This document shows, piece after piece, positions 7,845 through 16,105 of a stretch of DNA of 57,820 nt (position 1 is its first letter; each line of letters begins with the position of its first letter). The position numbers were made by a program, and so were the translations under genes. The notes below the pieces were generated by a model. The model did no database searches, was not told where the DNA came from, and saw nothing but the letters and a program-made list of their open reading frames with translations. This DNA is from Butyrivibrio sp. XPD2002 (GTDB taxonomy: Bacteria; Bacillota; Clostridia; Lachnospirales; Lachnospiraceae): positions 1 through 57,820 of the forward strand of contig NZ_AUIY01000027.1 of NCBI RefSeq assembly GCF_000423945.1, in the 5' to 3' direction.

Positions 7845-10061
7845 TTAAAGGTGCAATACTCTTTCTTTTATCTCCTGTGTTCTACCCTGGTTCCAGTACT
7901 GGGTTCCAATGTATCCACAGGTACGTCTTGCCACGTTCATCCTGGACTGATCAGTGTTACCGCAGTTAGGGCACTTCCAGATCAGCTTACCATCGATGTC
8001 ATTCTCGATCTGTATCTCGCCATTATAGCCACAGCACTGGCAATAATCACTCTTTGTATTGAGCTCGGCGTACATTATATTCTCATAAATATACTGCATT
8101 ACAGAAAGAACGGCCTCAATGTTGTTGTTCATGTTAGGAACCTCTACATAGCTGATAGCTCCTCCCGGAGAAAGTGCCTGGAACTCAGACTCAAACTTGA
8201 GCTTTGTGAAGGCATCGATCTTCTCAGTTACATGAACGTGATAACTATTTGTAATATAGTTCCTGTCTGTTACTCCAGGAATCATTCCAAAGCGCTTCTG
8301 AAGTGCTCTGGCAAATTTGTAAGTAGTAGACTCAAGTGGTGTTCCATACAGACTGAAGGAGATGTTTGTTTCCTTTCTCCACTTTGCACACTTGTCATTC
8401 ATGAACTGCATAACTCTGAGTGCAAAATCCTTTCCAGCGGGATCTGTATGTGTAACGCCCTTCATGAATTTAGTACATTCACAAAGACCTGCGTATCCAA
8501 GAGAGATTGTTGAATAGTTGCCATAAAGGAGCTTATCAATTGTCTCTCCCTTCTTAAGTCTTGCAAGGGCACCGTTCTGCCAAAGAATAGGTGCTACATC
8601 TGAAGGAGTTCCAAGAAGACGGTTATGTCTGCACATTAATGCCTTTTTGCAAAGCTCTGTGCGCTCTTCCATGATCTCCCAGAATTTCTCCTCGTCACCG
8701 CCTGAAGAGCAGGCTGCATCAACGAGATTTATAGTAACAACACCCTGGTTAAAACGTCCGTAATACTTGTGCTCACCCTCGTTGTAGTTCTGAGCCTTGG
8801 AAATATTGCCCTTGTTGCAAAGTCCCTCATTAGTATCTTCACTGTCTACTGTAAGGAAGCTTCTGCATCCCATGCAGGGATAAACGTCGCCGCCCTTGTA
8901 TTCCTTCATCTTCTTTGCAGAGATGTAATCCGGAACCATTCTCTTAGCAGTGCACTTTGCAGCAAGCTGAGTGAGGTACCAGTAACGTGTACCCTCCTTG
9001 ATATTGTCCTCATCAAGAACATAAATAAGCTTAGGGAATGCAGGAGTAATATAAACTCCCTTCTCATTCTTAACACCTGTGATTCTCTGCTTGAGCATCT
9101 CCTCGATAACAAGTGCAAGGTCATCTCTGAGCTGTCCTTCAGGAACCTCGTCAAGATACATAAATACTGTGATGAAAGGTGCCTGTCCATTGGTTGTCAT
9201 TAATGTGATAACCTGGTACTGGATAACCTGAACACCGCGCTCGATTTCCTTGCGGACACGCATCTCAGCAATCTCTTTTATCTGCTCATCTGTTGCTTCC
9301 ATGTGTGCATCGATGAACTCCTGGCGCACTTCTCTTCTGAACTTCTGTCTGCTGACATCTACAAAAGGAACAAGGTGTGAAAGAGTGATACTCTGTCCGC
9401 CGTACTGTGAGCTTGCTATCTGTGCAATAGCCTGTGTAGCAATATTGCAGGCAGTTGAAAAGCTCTTGGGACGCTCGATCATGGTCTCTGAAATAACTGT
9501 TCCGTTCTGAAGCATATCCTCAAGGTTTACAAGACAGCAGTTGTGCATATGCTGAGCAAAGTAGTCAGAATCATGGAAATGGATGATTCCATCCTTGTGA
9601 GCCTTAACAACATCCTCGGGCAGAAGGAATCTGCGAGTGATATCGCGGCTAACCTCTCCAGCCATGTAATCTCTCTGTACACTGTTTACAGTGGGATTCT
9701 TGTTGGAGTTCTCCTGCTTAACCTCCTCGTTACTGCACTCGATAAGTGACATGATCTGCTCATCTGTAGTATTAGACTTACGAACAAGAGCATGACGATA
9801 ACGATAGGTTATATACTTACGGGCAACCTCGAACTTCCCGGACTGCATGAGGCCATCCTCAACCATATCCTGGATTTCTTCTACGCTGGCAGCTCTGGTA
9901 AGCTTTCCGCACTTCTCCTCTACCTGCGCGCCGATATTCTTAATTTGATCGTCAGACAAGCTCTGATCCGGAGTCACTTCCTTATTTGCTTTCTCGATAG
10001 CTGCCAAAATTTTTGAGCCATCAAAAGTAACTTCTTTTCCGCTTCTCTTTATAATCTTCAC
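7845..10061 (-). CDS. nrdD: Class III (anaerobic) ribonucleoside-triphosphate reductase
   Basis: Oxygen-sensitive glycyl-radical enzyme that reduces NTPs to dNTPs for DNA synthesis. An N-terminal ATP-cone (IIKRSGKEVTFDGSKI) gives allosteric control. The C-terminus holds the zinc-binding CQCCGYNG ... CPNCG pairs and the radical motif RTCGYIG (Gly about 716). Its 738 residues match the family. A promoter with a tandem NrdR box precedes it, so it should be repressed when dATP/ATP-loaded NrdR binds. Forms one unit with nrdG. Confidence 0.97.
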   Translation of the reverse strand: MKIIKRSGKEVTFDGSKILAAIEKANKEVTPDQSLSDDQIKNIGAQVEEKCGKLTRAASVEEIQDMVEDGLMQSGKFEVARKYITYRYRHALVRKSNTTDEQIMSLIECSNEEVKQENSNKNPTVNSVQRDYMAGEVSRDITRRFLLPEDVVKAHKDGIIHFHDSDYFAQHMHNCCLVNLEDMLQNGTVISETMIERPKSFSTACNIATQAIAQIASSQYGGQSITLSHLVPFVDVSRQKFRREVRQEFIDAHMEATDEQIKEIAEMRVRKEIERGVQVIQYQVITLMTTNGQAPFITVFMYLDEVPEGQLRDDLALVIEEMLKQRITGVKNEKGVYITPAFPKLIYVLDEDNIKEGTRYWYLTQLAAKCTAKRMVPDYISAKKMKEYKGGDVYPCMGCRSFLTVDSEDTNEGLCNKGNISKAQNYNEGEHKYYGRFNQGVVTINLVDAACSSGGDEEKFWEIMEERTELCKKALMCRHNRLLGTPSDVAPILWQNGALARLKKGETIDKLLYGNYSTISLGYAGLCECTKFMKGVTHTDPAGKDFALRVMQFMNDKCAKWRKETNISFSLYGTPLESTTYKFARALQKRFGMIPGVTDRNYITNSYHVHVTEKIDAFTKLKFESEFQALSPGGAISYVEVPNMNNNIEAVLSVMQYIYENIMYAELNTKSDYCQCCGYNGEIQIENDIDGKLIWKCPNCGNTDQSRMNVARRTCGYIGTQYWNQGRTQEIKERVLHL

Positions 10062-10122
10062 TGGTTAACCCCCTGGAAATATATGAATAAATTTAAATTT
10101 GTAGAAAAATAATAGCCACCCG

Positions 10123-10170
10123 AAACTATATCTTGTGGCTATATATAAACTATAATACATTATATTGTAT
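10123..10170. promoter_or_regulatory. Tandem NrdR operator of nrdDG
   Basis: Two 16-bp NrdR-like palindromes: ATACATTATATTGTAT at 10155-10170 and AAACTATATCTTGTGG at 10123-10138. Their centres are 32 bp apart, the three-turn spacing known for NrdR pairs. The first lies between -35 and -10, the second just past +1. Assignment rests on match to the published consensus plus spacing. Confidence 0.75.
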
Positions 10171-10177
10171 AAATCAA
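10149..10177 (-). promoter_or_regulatory. nrdDG promoter
   Basis: Minus strand: -35 TTGATT (10172-10177), exact 17-bp spacer, -10 TATAGT (10149-10154), start near 10142. The upstream NrdR box fills the spacer, so repressor and polymerase would compete. Confidence 0.75.
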
Positions 10178-10191
10178 GTAACAATTTATCG

Positions 10192-11025
10192 TTAGCTGAA
10201 ATTTCTCACAAACTCAAGCCTGCTCAGCATTCTGAGGTATTTTGAGAGCCTTACGGTATCCGTTATTTCGTCTCCTGACTCGTAGTATGTCGTATTGAAT
10301 CTAACCACTATATCTTGTGGTTCATTAAAAATAATCTCACTATCCGGAGTGTTTTTAGCTTTTAACCCCATAACATCCCCAAGATGATTGATTGTTCCGT
10401 GATTTCCATCTATAAGATGTATGTTGTCACCGAGAATTTCCTTATATAAAGGCTTAAAATAATTAAAATGAGTGCAGCCAAGAACAAGACCACTATATTT
10501 TGTGTCTGAAGCATCAAGAGTCTTAAAGCGCTGCCTTATATATTCCCTCACCTCATCACCTTCAAATTCTTCTTTTTCAGCAAAGGTTACGAGTCCCGGC
10601 ATCTCAAGAAGATCAGCCTTGTGTCCTATATCCACTCTGTTAAGAAGCATCTCAAGCTTTTTCTCTCTTAAGGTAACGGGAGTTGCCATAACAAGGATTC
10701 TTCTTTCATCCTCGGGAGACTCCTCCACTGCAGGCTTAACTGCGGGCTCCATACCAAGTATGGGAAGATCGTATTTTTGTCTTACCATGGAAGCGCCTAC
10801 ACTGGTGGCAGTATTGCAGGCTATTACGATAGCATCCACCTTCTTTTCTATAAGAAAGCGCACTATGCCATCCACATATCCCTTTATCTCATCCTCAGAC
10901 TTGGTTCCATAGGGTACGTGCCTGGTATCTGCATAAAAAATATATTCCTCATCGGGAAATCTGTGGTAAGCCTCATGTAAAACTGATAGTCCGCCTATAC
11001 CGGAATCAAAAATTCCTATTCGCAT
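10192..11025 (-). CDS. murI: Glutamate racemase
   Basis: Cytoplasmic cofactor-independent racemase that makes D-glutamate for peptidoglycan. Both catalytic-cysteine motifs are seen: VIACNTATS and LVLGCTHF; the N-terminus reads FDSGIGGLSVL. 277 residues, normal. GAGGAACG precedes the ATG. Divergent from the small plus-strand gene 31 bp away. The coding sequence contains a NrdR-box-like palindrome at 10303-10322, reported separately. Confidence 0.95.
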   Translation of the reverse strand: MRIGIFDSGIGGLSVLHEAYHRFPDEEYIFYADTRHVPYGTKSEDEIKGYVDGIVRFLIEKKVDAIVIACNTATSVGASMVRQKYDLPILGMEPAVKPAVEESPEDERRILVMATPVTLREKKLEMLLNRVDIGHKADLLEMPGLVTFAEKEEFEGDEVREYIRQRFKTLDASDTKYSGLVLGCTHFNYFKPLYKEILGDNIHLIDGNHGTINHLGDVMGLKAKNTPDSEIIFNEPQDIVVRFNTTYYESGDEITDTVRLSKYLRMLSRLEFVRNFS

Positions 11026-11056
11026 ATCGTTCCTCGTTGTTGTATCATTATTAATT

Positions 11057-11509
11057 ATGAAAGAATCATTTATACTCGAATTACAAAAATTATATGACGA
11101 CTCACACGTAAGCTCCCTTGTACAGGAGGTATGTGAATACTACGCATCCGGTCTTGACTACGAGGACGGTTCTTATATGGAAGAAATAGAGCCTCGTGAA
11201 ATCTTCGAGCCGGTTTATATTCTTTTCCTTCTTCAGAGAAGAGAAAGCTATCTCGATGAGTTTTCCTACATCCGCAAAAAATATCCCCATCTGTTCACAA
11301 GCGTTGAACAACTCTATGAGGATATTCTTATTCATATGGATGTAAATGCCCTCGAAAAAACCAATGCAGATAAACTCTCATCTGCCCTGGATAACAAAAT
11401 CACATCTGACGAGATCTTTGATAAAATCAATTCCTTGTGCATGCAAAAGGATGACATTTCAGATGCTCTTGATGGATTCTGCTCCTGGATCCACAACTTT
11501 TATTCCTGA
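11057..11509 (+). CDS. Hypothetical protein, 150 residues
   Basis: I do not recognise this family. The product is acidic, largely alpha-helical by eye, rich in Tyr, Glu and Ser, without signal peptide, membrane segment or Cys motif. Its frame is open throughout and codon use resembles the neighbours. No clear Shine-Dalgarno precedes the ATG at 11057; translation may be leaderless or weak. It diverges from murI (31 bp) and its stop overlaps the end of the convergent SH3 gene by 10 bp. Confidence 0.6.
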   Translation: MKESFILELQKLYDDSHVSSLVQEVCEYYASGLDYEDGSYMEEIEPREIFEPVYILFLLQRRESYLDEFSYIRKKYPHLFTSVEQLYEDILIHMDVNALEKTNADKLSSALDNKITSDEIFDKINSLCMQKDDISDALDGFCSWIHNFYS

Positions 11510-12378
11510 ACCTGAGCGTATTTCATAACACAGAATAAAAGCTGACCCTCGTACTGAATCTGTGCCCATTCACCGTCATCGCTGACAGCAACTCTGTCAA
11601 GGACGGTGCCCTGCGGTACCTGAACTACAATAAAGTCATCACTTGCAGTGCTGGGTGTATTTCTAAGATTAAGGTCTGCAGTAGTTACGATCTTATCACC
11701 GGTCTTGGTATAGCCGGCAAGCTCTCCCACAACCGTTTCAGTGGTGGTCTCTTCGTCAGGATCTGGTACAAAGTATTTATCATATACCTTATTCTTTAAG
11801 ATCATTCCAATCAGTACCAGTATTACGATACCAGTAATAATAGAAGAAATCCTTACTATTAAAAGAGGAAGAAATTCATTCTCTTCATCATCGTAATCGT
11901 CTTCAGTATCTCTTCTTTCTACTTCCTTACGGTGCTTTTTCCTAATAAATTCCTGCTTTTCTTTTTTGGGTTCAGGCCTTCTTTTCTCTTTCTTAGGAGG
12001 CTCAGGACGCTTTTTTTCCTTCTTGGGTTCAGGTCGTCTCTCCTTTTTAGAAGGATCAGGTTCTCTGTCTCTGCTTTCAGATCTTTCTCTTGCAGATTCT
12101 CTCTTACTGCTTTCAGCTCTGGGTCTTTCAGGTTCTCTCACAGGTTCTTCGTACTCTACCTCAAAATCCTCATCCAGATAAAACTCATCCGAATCCTCGC
12201 TGAGGTTTTCTCTTTCCCTGTCCATGGCTTCATGCTGGGTTCTGTAGTATTCTTCTCTCTCCTCTGCACTTAAAAAATCCAGCGGATCCTGAATCTCAAT
12301 ATCTATTTCCTCTGTTGCCTGTTCGTCATTTATTATCTTTTTTCTGTAGTCGTTAAAATTCCTGATATTGTCCGACAT
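11500..12378 (-). CDS. Membrane-anchored SH3-domain protein with charged cytoplasmic region
   Basis: A 292-residue single-pass protein. Residues 1-165 are cytoplasmic and highly charged: an acidic stretch, then Arg/Glu/Pro/Lys repeats (RPEPKKEKK-like). One membrane helix lies at about 170-192. The outer part ends in a bacterial SH3 domain (about 222-288; TTADLNLRNTPS start, GEWAQIQYEGQ), a fold that usually binds peptidoglycan. The start at 12378 is chosen for GGAGGAGA just upstream; an earlier in-frame ATG at 12420 lacks a site. The gene overlaps the convergent gene at 11057-11509 by 10 bp. Likely envelope-associated (inference). Confidence 0.8.
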   Translation of the reverse strand: MSDNIRNFNDYRKKIINDEQATEEIDIEIQDPLDFLSAEEREEYYRTQHEAMDRERENLSEDSDEFYLDEDFEVEYEEPVREPERPRAESSKRESARERSESRDREPDPSKKERRPEPKKEKKRPEPPKKEKRRPEPKKEKQEFIRKKHRKEVERRDTEDDYDDEENEFLPLLIVRISSIITGIVILVLIGMILKNKVYDKYFVPDPDEETTTETVVGELAGYTKTGDKIVTTADLNLRNTPSTASDDFIVVQVPQGTVLDRVAVSDDGEWAQIQYEGQLLFCVMKYAQVQE

Positions 12379-12450
12379 GACTTCTCCTCCGGGAAATCCC
12401 TTGGTCAACATCTCCCCCATACAAAAAATAATTTCCAGTAAATTAAAAAC

Positions 12451-12482
12451 AGCTCGGGCAGACCTGGTTGTCTACCCGAACT
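12451..12482 (-). terminator. Rho-independent terminator of trmB-trxA
   Basis: On the minus strand a 13-bp GC-rich stem (AGTTCGGGTAGAC / GTCTGCCCGAGCT, three wobbles) is followed by GTTTTTAATTT. Confidence 0.85.
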
Positions 12483-12514
12483 CTATATTATCACATAATT
12501 TAATTTAATTACAT

Positions 12515-12838
12515 TCAAGAAACAACCTTGTCGATCATGCTCTGCAACTTAGCCTTGCTCTGTGCGCCAACTGCCTGATCTACAAGCTCGCCATCCTTAA
12601 TAAAAGCAAACATAGGAATGGACATAACTCCGTATTTCTGAGCAATCTCAGGCTGCTCATCCACGTTTATCTTGCCAACCTTAAGCTCTCCGTCATACTC
12701 CTTGGCAAACTCGTCAATCATAGGAGCCATCATCTTGCAAGGTCCGCACCAGTCAGCCATAAAGTCAATAAGAACCGGAAGCTTACTGTTGAGAACTTCT
12801 TCCTCAAAGTTGTCTGTTGTAAATGTGTACTCAGCCAT
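12515..12838 (-). CDS. trxA: Thioredoxin
   Basis: Small cytoplasmic disulfide reductase. The active site WCGPC is present in DFMADWCGPCKMM, with the cis-Pro MSIPMF motif further on. 107 residues from the start at 12838, which has AGAGGTGG in front; upstream in-frame ATGs at 12892 and 12877 would add an atypical extension. It follows trmB on the same strand, 56 bp after the trmB stop, and ends at a strong terminator. Confidence 0.95.
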   Translation of the reverse strand: MAEYTFTTDNFEEEVLNSKLPVLIDFMADWCGPCKMMAPMIDEFAKEYDGELKVGKINVDEQPEIAQKYGVMSIPMFAFIKDGELVDQAVGAQSKAKLQSMIDKVVS

Positions 12839-12894
12839 CGTCCACCTCTTTCCGCGATAAGTACTATCGCTTTGCATAAAATAATGTAACAACC

Positions 12895-13533
12895 CTACCG
12901 CTTGATAATATATTTGAAGATCGGATTTCCTTTTGCGGAAAACTTCTCCTCATATTCTGTCATTATGTTACCTTCATTCATGGATGAATCATTATGAAGA
13001 TCATATGTAACTGCCTCTGCATGCCAGCCTGCAGTATTCAGCTCCATAAGTGAAAAATCAAAAAGGCCTCTGTTATCTGTTTTAAATTCCAACTGTCCGT
13101 CTTTTTTTAATATCTGATCATATCTTCTAAGAAAAGTACTTGATGTAAGTCTTCTCTGAGCATGTCTGTCCTTGGGCCAGGGATCTGAAAAGTTAAGGTA
13201 AATCCTGTCTACTTCATTCTCCTCAAAGACCTCTGTAATGATCTCAGCTTCCATTCGGATAAATCTTACATTTGTAAGCTCCCGCTCTGTCTGCTTCTGT
13301 ACTGCTCTTAAAAGAACACTTGAGTATTTCTCAATTCCAACGTAGTTGATGTCCGGATTGGCCTTGGCCATATCCATAATAAATCTTCCTTTTCCGGTTC
13401 CAACCTCTATTCTGATAGGATTGTCATTCCCGAAAACCTCTTTCCATTTACCCTTGTTCTCTTCCGGGTTATCGATGGTAAAGGGACTTTCAGCAATCCT
13501 CTCTCTGGATCCGGCTACATTTCTAAGCCGCAT
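12895..13533 (-). CDS. trmB: tRNA (guanine-N7-)-methyltransferase
   Basis: SAM-dependent enzyme making m7G46 in the tRNA variable loop. Seen: the SAM-binding IRIEVGTGKGRFI, YVGIEKYSS, and the family signature FSDPWPKDRHAQRRLT. 212 residues. Start at 13533 chosen for AAAGGTGA upstream; a GTG at 13545 lies inside that ribosome site. Cotranscribed with trxA. Confidence 0.95.
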   Translation of the reverse strand: MRLRNVAGSRERIAESPFTIDNPEENKGKWKEVFGNDNPIRIEVGTGKGRFIMDMAKANPDINYVGIEKYSSVLLRAVQKQTERELTNVRFIRMEAEIITEVFEENEVDRIYLNFSDPWPKDRHAQRRLTSSTFLRRYDQILKKDGQLEFKTDNRGLFDFSLMELNTAGWHAEAVTYDLHNDSSMNEGNIMTEYEEKFSAKGNPIFKYIIKR

Positions 13534-13687
13534 ATAAAAAATCACCTTTCAAATATAAATTAATTGTACCATAAATAGAGAATACGCCAATAGCCACTTA
13601 TTGAAAAGTTTTTTGCAGCTTTATCTTTGGTTTTGTCCTCTTTTAGTGTATCATAGATTAGCAGAATGTTGCTATAAGGAGTTTTTA

Positions 13688-15112
13688 ATGAATCGCAGAT
13701 ATTTTGTGGAAAAACTGAATAGAGGTGCATTAATATTCTCATTTATTGCTATTTTTCTTACGAACACATTTGTAAGCCATGCTGAGACTGATTTAGAAAG
13801 TGCTGCAGCCTCAAGAAAAGAGCTTCCTATACAAAGTAATGAGATTCCGGGATGGCCAGAAGGACCTCAGATCGGTGCGGAAGCCGCTATCCTGATGGAT
13901 GTTAATACGGGAACAATTCTCTATGAGAAAAATATACATGAGGAGTTATATCCTGCAAGTACCACGAAGATAATGACCTGCCTCCTTGCTGTAGAAAATG
14001 CAAGTCTCGATGACAGGGTCGATTTTACATACGATGCTATTCACTCAGTACCCGCCGATGGTTCCAAAATTGGTATAGATGCAGGTGAATACCTGTCACT
14101 TGAGGAATGTCTTTACGGAATAATGGTCGGAAGTGCCAACGAGGTTTCCAACGCTGTCGCTGAACATGTGAGCGGTTCCATTGATGGCTTTATTGATCTC
14201 ATGAATGAAAAGGCAAAATCCCTTGGCTGCACCAATACTCACTTTGCCAATGCGAACGGTCTTCAGGATCCAAACCACTACACAAGTGCCTATGACCTGG
14301 CTCTGATATCTGCTCAGTTTTTCTCAAATGAACTTCTTTGCAGAGTTGGTAATACTCCAAGATATCACTTTGAACCAAGTGCCGGTCAGCCTGATGATTT
14401 TTATCTTAATAACAAGCATAAGCTTATAACAGGCGAGGTTTCCTACGAAGGAATAATCGGAGGAAAAACAGGTTACACCGATCTTGCCAGAGAAACACTT
14501 GTAACCTGCGCCGAAAAAAACGGAATGAAGCTTGTCTGTGTTGTATTTATGGAGGAATCCCCGGCACAGTTTACTGATACAGTTACACTTTTTGATTACG
14601 GCTTTAATAACTTCAAGACAGTTAATGTTAAAAGTGAAGAAAATGGATATATCCCCAAGGACAATTCCTTTTTCTCATCCGATAAGGACTTCTTCACCAC
14701 ACAGAGCTCCTTTTTGGAATTTGCAAAATCAGATTATGTAATACTTCCTGTGACCTCTTCTCTGTCAGATGCAGTATCCACAGTATCCTACGATGAGGAC
14801 GCAGAAAGTACAGGACATATAGCCACTATCAATTACAGCTTTAACGGTGTTCCTGTTGGTTCAGGGCATATTATTATTTCTCAGAATGCAGCTCTTTCCT
14901 CTGATGTGAATCCGGAAGCTGCTGCCAGCATGATATATATAAATATCAAATTCATAATAATTCTTATCTCAATTGCAGGTGGATCACTTGTCTTCCTGAT
15001 ATATGTATCCTCTCTTATCGGAGCATACAGTACCGGTGTAAGCCGCGAAGACAGAAAGAGACTTAACAGAAGAAAACGAGAAGCAAGAAAACGAAACGGA
15101 CCAAGACTTTAA
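13688..15112 (+). CDS. D-alanyl-D-alanine carboxypeptidase (S11, DacF-like)
   Basis: Low-molecular-weight penicillin-binding protein that trims the terminal D-Ala of peptidoglycan stem peptides outside the membrane. All three active-site motifs are present: STTK (Ser91-Lys94), SAN (near 149) and KTG (260-262). An N-terminal signal segment ends near SHAETD. Unlike many S11 enzymes with an amphipathic C-terminal anchor, it ends in a real membrane helix (about 416-440) and a strongly basic tail (SREDRKRLNRRKREARKRN). Start at 13688 chosen for AAGGAG upstream; an earlier in-frame ATG at 13601 would add 29 residues. 474 residues. Confidence 0.92.
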   Translation: MNRRYFVEKLNRGALIFSFIAIFLTNTFVSHAETDLESAAASRKELPIQSNEIPGWPEGPQIGAEAAILMDVNTGTILYEKNIHEELYPASTTKIMTCLLAVENASLDDRVDFTYDAIHSVPADGSKIGIDAGEYLSLEECLYGIMVGSANEVSNAVAEHVSGSIDGFIDLMNEKAKSLGCTNTHFANANGLQDPNHYTSAYDLALISAQFFSNELLCRVGNTPRYHFEPSAGQPDDFYLNNKHKLITGEVSYEGIIGGKTGYTDLARETLVTCAEKNGMKLVCVVFMEESPAQFTDTVTLFDYGFNNFKTVNVKSEENGYIPKDNSFFSSDKDFFTTQSSFLEFAKSDYVILPVTSSLSDAVSTVSYDEDAESTGHIATINYSFNGVPVGSGHIIISQNAALSSDVNPEAAASMIYINIKFIIILISIAGGSLVFLIYVSSLIGAYSTGVSREDRKRLNRRKREARKRNGPRL

Positions 15113-15127
15113 AATGTCTATAAAAAG

Positions 15128-15153
15128 AGCGGGCTGAAATTAATCAGTCCGCT
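15128..15153. terminator. Bidirectional terminator shared by carboxypeptidase and exonuclease genes
   Basis: AGCGGGCTGA / TCAGTCCGCT stem with AATTAA loop, TTTTTCTT on plus and CTCTTTTTATAG on minus. The exonuclease stop codon (15140-15142) lies in the loop, so its last codons form one arm. Confidence 0.85.
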
Positions 15154-16099
15154 TTTTCTTATGGTCTCCCAACCTGTTATAGCTCTTTTTTTCCGATTTA
15201 GCCTTCATCTCCTCCATCTCCTTATCGGTGATGAATTTCAAAGTTTTTACAGCATAATATTTCTGGCTTTCCGCCTTCTTTAATCTGACCTTTGCCTTCA
15301 TAAAGCCATGCTCTTTGCAAAGAGATACACTGTAAAAATGCTTCCCGTTATTTGAAAACCATTTGACCTTTCTCTTTATCGGCTTATTACAAAGATAGCA
15401 TTTTGTTCCCATTACCTCCGGGTCAGATAAAAGCTCTTCCTTTGACTTAAACTCTCTTGAGATATACTTTGCATAGTGTTCAAAAACAATATGAACTTCC
15501 TGATCCTTAGTCTTTGGTGTGACATAGTTGTCAAAGGAGTAGTTGTAAAATACCTTGCGGCTAAGCTCACAAAAAATCTGAGCAGTGTAGTCCGCATCCG
15601 CTAAGGCTCTGTGAAAAGCTGAATCCTTTTTCATACCGAGACTCTCTGTCGCATGCTCTAAGGATCTTCTCATCTTTCCATCCTCGTACTGGATGCTGAA
15701 AAGCTTTTGCACATCATAGAACGGAAGTGGTCTGTCTGAAAGAAGAGGCAGGTCAAAAAAGTCCATGTTCCTCTGAAGTTCTGTAAGATCAAGGGGTCCC
15801 CAGGTGCAGAAGGTCGGTTCCTCTCCGCACCATTCGAGGAAGTCAGTGATGACTGTTACAAAATCATCACCGCTCTGAAGATCTTCCATTGAAATGTGAA
15901 TCAGGTCCTCTGTGATCTTGTGCATCTTTTTATAAACCTGAGGACGGACAAGGCGGCTGAATTCTCCGGTCCTGTTTCTATTCTCATCAAGACGCACTGC
16001 ACCGATTTCTATTATCTCGAAAGGAAGAGATTTTCCATTTCTCTCCTTTACTGTTTTTCCCTGATTCCATTCCAGATCAAATACAATATAATTTCCCAT
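15140..16099 (-). CDS. DEDDh 3'-5' exonuclease with C-terminal zinc-ribbon-like segment
   Basis: RNase T/DnaQ-fold exonuclease, KapD-like. Metal-binding acidic residues are seen in FDLEWN (Asp8, Glu10) and in the FHRALADADYTAQ motif (His and Asp of DEDDh). After the fold (about 1-180) comes a segment with CYLC ... SLCKEH, spaced like a zinc-binding knuckle, then a Lys-rich end. No DNA polymerase context. It follows the clostripain-like gene by 6 bp and is probably cotranscribed with it although its function is cytoplasmic. The substrate (DNA or RNA) cannot be told from sequence. Confidence 0.85.
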   Translation of the reverse strand: MGNYIVFDLEWNQGKTVKERNGKSLPFEIIEIGAVRLDENRNRTGEFSRLVRPQVYKKMHKITEDLIHISMEDLQSGDDFVTVITDFLEWCGEEPTFCTWGPLDLTELQRNMDFFDLPLLSDRPLPFYDVQKLFSIQYEDGKMRRSLEHATESLGMKKDSAFHRALADADYTAQIFCELSRKVFYNYSFDNYVTPKTKDQEVHIVFEHYAKYISREFKSKEELLSDPEVMGTKCYLCNKPIKRKVKWFSNNGKHFYSVSLCKEHGFMKAKVRLKKAESQKYYAVKTLKFITDKEMEEMKAKSEKKSYNRLGDHKKKRTD

Positions 16100-16105
16100 T
16101 AAGGC

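Noticed and set aside
12855..12871. GCGATA/TATCGC hairpin between trmB and trxA
   Set aside because: Five to six pairs with a tiny loop and no U-tract; the two genes are likely one transcript.
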